DNA of 19,533 nt from contig JANRME010000350.1 of assembly GCA_033761835.1 (NCBI GenBank), forward strand, positions 1 to 19,533. Direction: 5' to 3'. Below are positions 1-6,772 of this stretch, one piece after another (the first letter of the stretch is position 1; each line of letters begins with the position of its first letter). The position numbers and the translations under genes are program-made. The notes under the pieces were generated by a model. That model did not search any database. It saw nothing but the letters and a program-made list of their open reading frames with translations, and had not been told where the DNA came from. The stretch comes from JADJNW01 sp033761835. GTDB taxonomy: Bacteria > Bacteroidota > Bacteroidia > Chitinophagales > Saprospiraceae.

Positions 1-564
1 CAGCACGATAAAATAGTGATCTACCACGCTATCCGCCAAAGCATAAGCTAAATAATCGCTCCCGCGCTTACGGATGCGCCCGCTGGCAGTACGAATGCGC
101 TCGCGCACAGGGGCAAAAGTATCATCATCTTTTTCCTGAAAAGAGAGTAAAAAATTATGTCCTGCAAAAATGGCGATGTGTTCGGTCTGGGTTTCACGGG
201 TATCACGATCAAATGTAATAGCATGTAATATAATAAAAATTCCATCTTCGTATTCCTCAAACTTCGGCCGTTGTTGCGTATCGAGTACATCCTCCAGGAT
301 CAAGGAATGAATATTATATAGCTGACCCAGACGCTCTATTAATGATACATTATGTAAGCCTTTTACATCATACCATGTAATAAAATTATTAAGCTCAGGT
401 GGCGGAAGATCGTCCTTGAGGCTCTTTTCTACCAGATGCTCCTCGCTATATTGAATCATGATCACATTGGAGGCATCTACTTTTTTTTCACCAGTAAAGA
501 CAAGCGTTCCAGGCGGCAAGCCAGGATTTCGGATAAGTTGTCTGGTCTTTTTCTTTTTCTTCAT
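1..564 (-). CDS. corA: CorA-type magnesium/cobalt transporter, N-terminal part (runs off left edge)
   Basis: Translating the minus strand from the ATG at 564-562 gives an open frame of 188 codons to the window edge. It starts MKKKKKTRQL, and residues 85-105 carry IHSLILEDVLDTQQRPKFEE, the hallmark of the cytoplasmic N-terminal domain of CorA (family TIGR00383/PF01544). The preceding WYDVKGLHN fits the same domain. CorA is a pentameric inner-membrane channel for Mg2+ (also Co2+/Ni2+). Its two C-terminal membrane helices and GMN motif would lie outside the window and cannot be seen. The start codon overlaps the stop of the upstream peptide permease (TAATG), so the two are probably translationally coupled and on one mRNA. 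The function call rests on this N-terminal domain only. Confidence 0.85.
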   Translation of the reverse strand, partial: MKKKKKTRQLIRNPGLPPGTLVFTGEKKVDASNVIMIQYSEEHLVEKSLKDDLPPPELNNFITWYDVKGLHNVSLIERLGQLYNIHSLILEDVLDTQQRPKFEEYEDGIFIILHAITFDRDTRETQTEHIAIFAGHNFLLSFQEKDDDTFAPVRERIRTASGRIRKRGSDYLAYALADSVVDHYFIVL

Positions 565-1970
565 TACTTTTTATTACTATACGAAACACGAGGGTCGAGT
601 ATTGCATACATGATATCCGCTACTAAAATACCTATCATAGTCAAAACGGCTGAGAGCATCAAAACGGTATAAACGACAGGATAATCGCGGGTGCTGATGG
701 CATCAATCGTTAATTTTCCCATGCCTGGAATATTAAAAATGACTTCAATCACCACAGAACCTGCAATAGCCGCAGGAAAAACCGCTGCAAAAATAGTAAT
801 GATCGGGAAAAGCGAATTGCGAAAAGCGTGTTTCCAGATAACTTTGTTTTCGGGTAAGCCTTTGGCACGGGCTGTACGCACAAAATCCTGCTGCAATACA
901 TCGAGCATACTACCGCGCATCTGCCGAGAAATAAAGGCTAATGAGGTATAAGTCAAACAAAAAATTGGTAAAACTAAATGTTCGGCTCTCGTTGTAAATT
1001 TTTCCCAAAAAGATGCATCCTTCGCTACATTGCCCAAGCCCATCGTCGGAAATAATTCAATACCATATTGTGGTAGCGTCAGGAATATCATGAGCATCGT
1101 AGCAATCCAAAAAGTAGGTAATGAATATAAAATAAATAATGTAATTGTTATAATTCGATCCCGAATCGTGTCTTTGCTTACCGCTGAAAATACACCCAAT
1201 GGAATAGAAAGTAAATAAGCAATTAGAATAGCAGTGCTATTCATAATCAGTGTCCAGAAAATAGCGTCTTTTAATTTATTCGCTACTGGTCGGCTATCAT
1301 GGTAGGATCGCCCAAAATTGCCTGTTAAAAAATTACTAAACCAATGATGATATTGATTATCAAAGCCGTACCATTTTATATCTGGGATTAATAGTTTATT
1401 TGGAGTCGCATTTTCTTTAATATTCATATAAGCATTTTCAAGCTGCGTAAATTGACCTTCTGAAACGCTTGCCAACAGGCTGTCTTGGGCTACTTGATGT
1501 TCTAACTTCTTAAAAATACTATGAATTCGATGGTCTTGATATTGAAGATAAAACTCTCGCACATTGCTTCGTACAATGCTTAACTCTTTAAATTGATTTG
1601 TATTTGATAAGCTAAATAAAAATAGTTCTAAAGATTGAATATGATGGTAATAATTTTCTATTTCTGACCAATTCCCATATTGGGCCACCAGATTTTGTAA
1701 TGTTTTACGGCGTTCTTTTAATACAATTTTATATAGTGTATCAGGATATGCTTGCGAAGAAAAACTAAAATAAAATGCCGGTTTATCCAAGCCCCAAAAA
1801 TGAGCGGTTTCGTGGTAAACAAGCTCCCGATCTCGAATATCAAGCCTTGAATCATCATTGCGATCAATTGGGTCGCCTGGCGCTAATTTGCTCAAGCCAA
1901 ACGACACTAAAGAAATAATGACGAGTGTAGGAATAAAAATCAATATTCGTTTGAGCACATAACGCAACAT
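564..1970 (-). CDS. Peptide ABC transporter permease, DppB/OppB type, with large periplasmic insertion
   Basis: This is a 468-residue inner-membrane permease of the binding-protein-dependent transport family (BPD_transp_1). A hydrophobic helix at residues 8-28 is followed by the conserved LAPGDPID. Helices then lie at about 240-262, 272-298, 330-350, 388-410 and 433-458. The cytoplasmic EAA loop that docks the ATPase is at 363-391 (FVRTARAKGLPENKVIWKHA and following). Usual relatives are about 310-340 residues. The excess is a polar, partly helical insertion at roughly residues 71-200, between the conserved GLDKPAFYF and FLTGNFGRSY, so on the periplasmic side. The binding-protein gene lies 66 bp upstream and corA overlaps the stop. 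No DppC partner or ATPase is seen in the window, so they must be encoded elsewhere. The class is certain; the substrate (peptide or other) is inferred. Confidence 0.9.
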   Translation of the reverse strand: MLRYVLKRILIFIPTLVIISLVSFGLSKLAPGDPIDRNDDSRLDIRDRELVYHETAHFWGLDKPAFYFSFSSQAYPDTLYKIVLKERRKTLQNLVAQYGNWSEIENYYHHIQSLELFLFSLSNTNQFKELSIVRSNVREFYLQYQDHRIHSIFKKLEHQVAQDSLLASVSEGQFTQLENAYMNIKENATPNKLLIPDIKWYGFDNQYHHWFSNFLTGNFGRSYHDSRPVANKLKDAIFWTLIMNSTAILIAYLLSIPLGVFSAVSKDTIRDRIITITLFILYSLPTFWIATMLMIFLTLPQYGIELFPTMGLGNVAKDASFWEKFTTRAEHLVLPIFCLTYTSLAFISRQMRGSMLDVLQQDFVRTARAKGLPENKVIWKHAFRNSLFPIITIFAAVFPAAIAGSVVIEVIFNIPGMGKLTIDAISTRDYPVVYTVLMLSAVLTMIGILVADIMYAILDPRVSYSNKK

Positions 1971-1987
1971 GATATCAAATAATTAGA

Positions 1988-2014
1988 TGTGCCACATTTT
2001 TTAGGTGCGGCACA
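1988..2014 (-). promoter_or_regulatory. Intercistronic stem-loop between binding-protein and permease genes
   Basis: Read on the minus strand, TGTGCCGCA and TGTGGCACA form a 9-bp stem with one G-U pair and a 9-nt loop. On the plus strand the same position is an A-C mismatch, so the RNA fold favours the minus-strand operon transcript. No U-run follows, so it is not a standard terminator. A stem here commonly protects the 3' end of the binding-protein message or lowers permease expression; that role is inferred. Confidence 0.5.
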
Positions 2015-2036
2015 TTTTTATTATATTCTTATTATA

Positions 2037-3815
2037 CTATTGCACATTTAATTTAAATTCAGTTGGGATGTACCCCGGCGCCATGATCGTTGGCTTGGCG
2101 TCAAAACGCTTATGAATCGCCATTGTACCCGTGCGATAGATCATAAAAACCGCGGGTTGTTCATCATAAATGATGCGCTGCAATTTTTCATACAAATCAT
2201 TACGCGCTTTTTCATCTAAGGTTACACGAATCTGCTCTATCAGTTTATCCGCTTCTGCATTTTGGAAATTATTATGATTATCACCACCAGCAGCGCCTTC
2301 AGAATACCAGTCTTGCGTAGGCTCCCATAGCGTCGGCGAGATCGTTCTACCTCCAGATGCCATCTCAAAATTGTTCTGGCGCACATCTTGCATATATACG
2401 GTGAATTCTTTAGGCACAATTTCCATATTGATGCCTACTGCTTTTAGATTTCCTTGTGCCAGCAGCAATGCGTTTCGGCCGGTTTCGCTAGTAGAAGCTA
2501 CATAGCAAGAAAGGTTCAATTCTACTTTTTCACCATTGATCTGCTTATCCACTGTACCGTCGCCATTGCTATCCTTCCAACCAGCTTCTTGCAATAATCG
2601 CTTTGCTTCTTCAGGATTGTATGTTATCGGTTTTAATGCTGAATCTATGAAAGGGGCACTTGGGCTAATGGGTACAGCAACTCTCTGAGCCAAACCCTCA
2701 TATACCGTTTTGATAATCTCGTCCATATTAATAGCATGAGACAAAGCGCGGCGTACCCGCTTATCGGCTAATTTTGGGTTATCATTATTCAAATACAGGC
2801 AAGCGTATTGCAGCAGCGGCGGCGTATAAAAATTATAACGTTCCTTTGTGAAAGGCTCTTCTTTCATCGCATTGAAATCTGCGCCAGGAATATCGGTAGA
2901 TACATCTATATCCTCCGCTTTGATAGCATTTATAGCAGTAGCATCGTCAGGGATAGGCAGGAATTCCATACGCTCTGGCAAGGCAGCTAGGGCAGGATAC
3001 TCATCTGCGAGTTGATCGCCCCACCAATTCGCTTTTTTGGTGAGTACAACTTTTTGCCCTGTAATCCATTCTTCAAACTGGTACGGCCCGCAGCCTCCGA
3101 TGTAGCCTTTCTCGCGCGAAAATTTTTCAGAATCAAATTCCGCTGCAAACTGCATAATCTGCTGATTTTTAGACAGAGTTTCTGTTTTTGACGGGTCGGA
3201 AAGATCGACGAGGGTAAAGTTTTTCATCAAACCCTGCGGATCGTACAAATATTCCGGCATCACCTGAAAGCTGTTGGCCACCGATTCTGTTCCGAGTATA
3301 TACTTTTCGTTGGTAAACACCGTGAATTTTTTCGGATTATTCGGATCCACTTGCACATCTTTAATATTTGTCAGATAAGAACGCAGCCGCTCAGCCGGCA
3401 CTAATGGATTCATGATAGCTTTAAGGCTAAACATATAGTCATTGCCTGTCACTGGCGTTCCATTATCCCATACCGCTTCGTTGTGTATTTCAAAAGTATA
3501 AGAAAGCCCTCCTTTCCAGGGTCCATCGGTTATTTCTTGTACAGTTGGCAGTGCCTTAGCCAAATACGGAATGAGTTCAAATGTTTGAGGATCAACCGTC
3601 AGCAAATACATATACATTTGATCGGCGATCACGCGTGCGTAGTTACTTGTCATTAGTACAGGATTCAAACGGTCGGGTTCAGCGCGTAAGCGGATAATCA
3701 CATTGTTGTCGGTGCGTTTGTAATCAACAGTAGCTTGCTTTGGATTTGGTTTACAAGCAGTAAAGGTCAAAGAGCCGAGAATCAATAGGTACAAAAGATT
3801 GGAAAAACGATTCAT
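2037..3815 (-). CDS. Peptide ABC transporter substrate-binding lipoprotein (SBP_bac_5 family)
   Basis: This 592-residue exported lipoprotein starts MNRFSNLLYLLILGSLTFTAC; the hydrophobic stretch ends in a lipobox with Cys21. The mature part is a family 5 solute-binding protein (OppA/DppA fold): an early RAEPDRLNPVL, then WDNGTPVTGNDYMFSLKAI, a GCGPYQFEEWITGQKVVLTK segment, and RVRRALSHAINMDEI in the second lobe. These are typical family landmarks. A GWKDSNGDGTVDK loop near residue 415 resembles an EF-hand loop but is common in this family. It would capture peptides, or a related ligand, and deliver them to the permease encoded 66 bp downstream. It is first in its operon, with a non-coding region carrying degenerate repeats upstream. 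The ATG at 3815 is supported by the signal peptide. Confidence 0.92.
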   Translation of the reverse strand: MNRFSNLLYLLILGSLTFTACKPNPKQATVDYKRTDNNVIIRLRAEPDRLNPVLMTSNYARVIADQMYMYLLTVDPQTFELIPYLAKALPTVQEITDGPWKGGLSYTFEIHNEAVWDNGTPVTGNDYMFSLKAIMNPLVPAERLRSYLTNIKDVQVDPNNPKKFTVFTNEKYILGTESVANSFQVMPEYLYDPQGLMKNFTLVDLSDPSKTETLSKNQQIMQFAAEFDSEKFSREKGYIGGCGPYQFEEWITGQKVVLTKKANWWGDQLADEYPALAALPERMEFLPIPDDATAINAIKAEDIDVSTDIPGADFNAMKEEPFTKERYNFYTPPLLQYACLYLNNDNPKLADKRVRRALSHAINMDEIIKTVYEGLAQRVAVPISPSAPFIDSALKPITYNPEEAKRLLQEAGWKDSNGDGTVDKQINGEKVELNLSCYVASTSETGRNALLLAQGNLKAVGINMEIVPKEFTVYMQDVRQNNFEMASGGRTISPTLWEPTQDWYSEGAAGGDNHNNFQNAEADKLIEQIRVTLDEKARNDLYEKLQRIIYDEQPAVFMIYRTGTMAIHKRFDAKPTIMAPGYIPTEFKLNVQ

Positions 3816-3852
3816 GGGTGGTTGTGGTTTTGGTTTCTGAATAATAATTTAG

Positions 3853-3955
3853 GATATTAAGATATTGGGATATTGGATAAGGAATTTTAGCTAATCACTT
3901 AGTCATTAATTCTTTAGTCTCAATTTGGTCTCTAATTCCCCAAGTCTCTTACTTC
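3853..3955. repeat. Degenerate 8-bp tandem repeats in the divergent intergenic region
   Basis: The 253-bp gap between the divergent genes at 3815 (-) and 4069 (+) contains two low-complexity blocks. GATATT recurs at 3853, 3861 and 3869 (exact period 8). Then a degenerate octamer resembling YNARTCTY runs over about 3892-3955, with TC steps at 3895, 3903, 3911, 3918, 3929, 3937 and 3945 (mostly 8 apart). The second block shares TCACTTAGTC and CCAAGTCTC exactly with the leader of rplS near 13391-13410. No gene is seen in the gap. Confidence 0.6.
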
Positions 3956-4004
3956 CAGTAAAATGCGCTCTAAATTAAACCATTTTATGAATGCAAGGAA
4001 AATT

Positions 4005-4038
4005 TTTGTTACAAATGTCGTACTGAACCATTGTTTTG
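4005..4038 (+). promoter_or_regulatory. Possible Bacteroidota-type promoter for the TIGR01777 gene
   Basis: TTTG at 4005-4008 is followed after 22 bp by TTGTTTTG at 4031-4038, seven of eight matches to TAnnTTTG. A second near match, TTGCTTTG, lies at 4039-4046. Transcription would begin only some 20-25 bases before the GTG start at 4069. The site is weak and the spacing is slightly long. Confidence 0.25.
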
Positions 4039-4068
4039 TTGCTTTGTTTATTGCAAAACAATGAATAA

Positions 4069-4989
4069 GTGTCACTATCCAATCAAAAAACCATAGTAAT
4101 CGGCGGCGGCAGCGGGCTTATCGGTCTCCGCCTTAGTAAAATGCTCCAAGAAAGCGGTTATCGCGTTTTACATTTGAGCCGAAGGGCGAATCCGAATGCC
4201 ATTTTTCCAGCTTTTGCCTGGGATTTGGATAAAGGCACCATTGATGAAGAGGCCGTAGCTCAAGCCGATTATATTATCAACCTCGCAGGGGCGGGTATTG
4301 CCGACAAGCCATGGACTTCCCAACGCAAGCGCGTCATCATTGAAAGTCGCGTAAAAAGTACCCGACTTCTGCTTCAAACTTTTGAAAAATTAGGCAAAAA
4401 ACCTAAAGCTTACCTTTCCAGCACAGCCATTGGAATCTATGGAAATACAGGCGAAAATTTGGCACAAGAATTCGATCCACCAGGCACGGGTTTTCTCGCA
4501 GAAAGCTGCATCACTTGGGAAAAAGCGATTGATGAAGTAGCAATTACAGGCGTTCGTACTGTTGGGCTGCGCATCGGCATAGTACTTTCGACTAAAGGTG
4601 GCGCTTTGGAGAAATTTTTGATTCCATTAAATTTTTTTACTGCCGCTTATTTTGGAAAAGGCAAGCAATGGTATTCCTGGATTCACCTTGACGATGCGTG
4701 CCGGATGTTTTTGTTTGCGATTGAAAATGAACAAATGCAAGGATATTATAATGCAGTTGCGCCTCATCCTGAACGGAATAAAAACTTTACGCAACAAATC
4801 GTGAAAGCTTTGGGGAAGCCGGCGCTTATTATGTCGATACCAGATTTTGTTATGCGTTTGGTGATCGGAGAAATGGCGGACACGGTGTTAAACAGCAGCA
4901 GAATTTCATCCGCAAAGATAGAAGCTGCCGGATTTACATTTCAATTTCCCAAACTTCAAGAGGCCTTGAAAAACCTTTTGAAAAAGTAA
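4069..4989 (+). CDS. TIGR01777 family NAD(P)-binding protein (YfcH / SDR39U1-like)
   Basis: This is a 306-residue atypical short-chain dehydrogenase/reductase. The dinucleotide-binding loop is GGGSGLIG at residues 12-19. It is followed by the basic LSRR end of the second strand, IINLAGAGIADKPWT around 69-83, and YLSSTAIGIYG around 114-124, the family's form of the active-site region. VGLRIGIVLSTKGGALEK and WIHLDDACRMF are further TIGR01777 landmarks, and the last 60 or so residues correspond to the C-terminal DUF1731 domain. The exact substrate of this family is not established, although the proteins are often labelled sugar-nucleotide epimerases. The start is a GTG directly after an in-frame TAA; the next in-frame ATG would cut off the NAD-binding motif. 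The gene stands alone, convergent with the HAD gene, and shares a terminator with it. Confidence 0.9.
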   Translation: MSLSNQKTIVIGGGSGLIGLRLSKMLQESGYRVLHLSRRANPNAIFPAFAWDLDKGTIDEEAVAQADYIINLAGAGIADKPWTSQRKRVIIESRVKSTRLLLQTFEKLGKKPKAYLSSTAIGIYGNTGENLAQEFDPPGTGFLAESCITWEKAIDEVAITGVRTVGLRIGIVLSTKGGALEKFLIPLNFFTAAYFGKGKQWYSWIHLDDACRMFLFAIENEQMQGYYNAVAPHPERNKNFTQQIVKALGKPALIMSIPDFVMRLVIGEMADTVLNSSRISSAKIEAAGFTFQFPKLQEALKNLLKK

Positions 4990-5016
4990 CTCCGTTTGAC
5001 AAACGGAGTTACTTTT
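4982..5016. terminator. Bidirectional terminator with perfect 16-bp stem
   Basis: AAAAGTAACTCCGTTT (4982-4997) pairs perfectly with AAACGGAGTTACTTTT (5001-5016) around a GAC loop. The stem is symmetrical, with A-runs and T-runs at its ends, so it can end transcripts from both sides. The TAA of the plus-strand gene (4987-4989) lies inside the left arm, and the stop of the minus-strand HAD gene (5015-5017) overlaps the right arm. Confidence 0.9.
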
Positions 5017-5449
5017 AATCTTTAAACACTTCAATTTCGTGGGTTTCCACCACCAAATCCGTGAATTTTCCTTTAAAACGAGTCGCTTTTACGATGTGGT
5101 TGTCAATCCAGTGATAATTGCCGCCGCGTGGTTTGCAAAAAAGAATAGCATGGTATTTGAAATCATTTTTGCGCAGCCATTCTTCGGTTACAATGCGGTG
5201 TTCTTCGGTTCTGGAAGTAAAAAAAGTAATAACATGCCCCTCATCGTACCACTTATTGATGATCCTCAAAGCGTCGGGGTAAGGCAAGCAAGTGGCCATA
5301 CGCTCCGGCTCTTCATTCGGAATGTCATCGCAGATCGTACCATCAATGTCAATCAAAAAATTCTTTGTACCATTCATCAGCTTTTGTCTGATCCTCTCCA
5401 CTTTTTCTTTGTAGGTTTCTGTCAACTTGGTTTGTTTGTCAACACTCAT
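5015..5449 (-). CDS. Small HAD-superfamily phosphatase-like protein
   Basis: This 144-residue protein has all HAD motifs. Motif I is FLIDIDGTICDD with nucleophile Asp34 and acid/base Asp36. Motif II is TFFTSRT with Thr78. Motif III is the Lys106 in CKPRGG. Motif IV is reduced to WIDNH with Asp116. No cap domain is visible, so it is a minimal C0-type HAD protein, probably cytoplasmic. Relatives are often found in polysaccharide or nucleotide-sugar loci and are sometimes misnamed phosphoheptose isomerase, but no such neighbours are seen here, so the substrate is unknown. The ATG at 5449 gives a charged N-terminal helix before motif I. A match to the -7 promoter element lies just upstream. Confidence 0.85.
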   Translation of the reverse strand: MSVDKQTKLTETYKEKVERIRQKLMNGTKNFLIDIDGTICDDIPNEEPERMATCLPYPDALRIINKWYDEGHVITFFTSRTEEHRIVTEEWLRKNDFKYHAILFCKPRGGNYHWIDNHIVKATRFKGKFTDLVVETHEIEVFKD

Positions 5450-5480
5450 AATTGTTTTTGCATTTTTCCAAAAGAAAGCT

Positions 5481-5488
5481 CAAAGTTA
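5481..5488 (-). promoter_or_regulatory. -7 promoter element upstream of the HAD gene
   Basis: On the minus strand TAACTTTG is an exact match to the Bacteroidota -7 consensus TAnnTTTG, about 30 bases before the ATG at 5449. A TTTTTG lies 12 bases further upstream, closer than the usual 19-21, so the -33 element is not convincing. Confidence 0.4.
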
Positions 5489-5625
5489 GCGTAAAATTTA
5501 CAAAAAGTCTATTCCGAAGTGATAAAAGCCAGAAGTTTAAGGAATTTTTAAATCGGCTTTACGATGAATTAACAATTAAAAAAGCAGCAGAATTGAGACT
5601 ACAAACAAGCCCATTCATTATTAAA

Positions 5626-6528
5626 TCAAAAAGTAATATATTCCGTAGGATCCACTGGTATGCCCTTGTTCCAAAGCTCAAAATGCAAATGCGGCCCGCT
5701 GCTGAGTGTCCCTGTATTGCCAATGATCGCCACCGCTTCGCCAGAGCGCACAAAACTTCCTACGAATTTCAGCAATACAGAGTTGTGCTTGTAAAAAGTG
5801 ATAGTATTATTAGAATGTTGAATACCAATGGTGTAGCCAGTTTCCTGCGTCCAATCCGAGAAAAAAACGTAGCCGTCCATCGCTGCTTTGATCGCGGTGT
5901 TTTTAGGTGCGAGAATATCCACTCCATAATGTTTTTTATCAGGCATAAAAACAGCGCTAATCTCACCGGTCACCGGCGGGGAAAAATACATTTGTTCTAA
6001 TGGTACATCGCGGGGTGATAAATTGGCAGTGCGCGTACTTTTGGCGATTGCCCCAATTTCCGTAATTTCTACTTCTTCTCGCAATTGCTGATCTTCCTCT
6101 GTTTTTCCAACTTCCACCATCGAACTATCTTTAAGAAAATCTTTGGCAGGTGGCACTTCGTCAACGGTTTGCACATCTTGTACCAACATTTTGCGGAAAC
6201 TTTCCGAATAGGTGCGTTGTGCAGCTAATTCTTTTTCCAAATCTTGCACCTCCCGATAGAGTTGATAGAGCTCGCGGTCGTTGCTGCCGCCCCCAACATA
6301 GCCTGGGATATAGCGCTTCAAAGGGGTATACGCAATGCTGATTGTCACCAACACAGCCGTCAATACGATCAGCGTACTGAGCATAATATACACATTGAGC
6401 AAGGTAAGGCGATAATACGCGACCTCTTCGAAGGTTTCGTCATTCATAATGACCAAACGATAGGTATTTTGGAGTCTTTCTTTGGTGCGCGTCCACCAGT
6501 TTTGCGCTTGTTCGCTTCCTTTCGGCAT
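5626..6528 (-). CDS. Membrane-anchored M23 family metallopeptidase (LytM domain)
   Basis: From the ATG at 6528 the protein has 300 residues. A basic cytoplasmic segment of about 40 residues is followed by one membrane helix at 42-66, then a charged helical stretch around 84-116 that could be a short coiled coil, then a linker. The C-terminal peptidase M23 domain spans about 180-296. The metal ligands are visible as HYGVD (His200, Asp204) and GPHLHFE (His282), with His248 in YKHNS as the likely catalytic partner, so the enzyme looks intact. It should cut peptidoglycan cross-links, or recruit such activity, in the periplasm. A TTG 13 codons upstream could extend the frame, but the ATG is preceded by the A/T-rich tract usual for these starts. 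The gene is divergent from the PorW-like gene. Confidence 0.9.
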   Translation of the reverse strand: MPKGSEQAQNWWTRTKERLQNTYRLVIMNDETFEEVAYYRLTLLNVYIMLSTLIVLTAVLVTISIAYTPLKRYIPGYVGGGSNDRELYQLYREVQDLEKELAAQRTYSESFRKMLVQDVQTVDEVPPAKDFLKDSSMVEVGKTEEDQQLREEVEITEIGAIAKSTRTANLSPRDVPLEQMYFSPPVTGEISAVFMPDKKHYGVDILAPKNTAIKAAMDGYVFFSDWTQETGYTIGIQHSNNTITFYKHNSVLLKFVGSFVRSGEAVAIIGNTGTLSSGPHLHFELWNKGIPVDPTEYITF

Positions 6529-6638
6529 ATTTTTTAAATTGTAAAAAAACAACTTTTTCCAAATCAACCTCTGACTCTTGGCACTGTCCTTCTCTGTTAA
6601 TTATCCTCCGTTGTACACTATAAATTGCGTTTTTTCGA

Positions 6639-6671
6639 TTTGAAGTCTATGGAGGAAAAGCCTTATCTTTG
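6639..6671 (+). promoter_or_regulatory. Bacteroidota-type promoter for the PorW/SprE-like gene
   Basis: TTTG at 6639-6642 and TATCTTTG at 6664-6671 match the -33 and -7 elements, separated by 21 bp. Transcription should begin near 6678, giving an untranslated leader of about 65-95 nt depending on which TTG start is used. Confidence 0.65.
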
Positions 6672-6772
6672 CTTTTTGCAATTTGCAAAATTAAGAGATT
6701 ATAACGAAGCAAAGCGGCTTTGTAGCATTTTTAACCCTGGTTTTGTCATTTTTTAACATAAAGACTATCGCT

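Noticed and set aside
4061..4096. 11-codon ORF (ATG at 4061) overlapping the GTG start of the TIGR01777 gene
   Set aside because: It is too short to distinguish from chance, with no sign of leader-peptide function.
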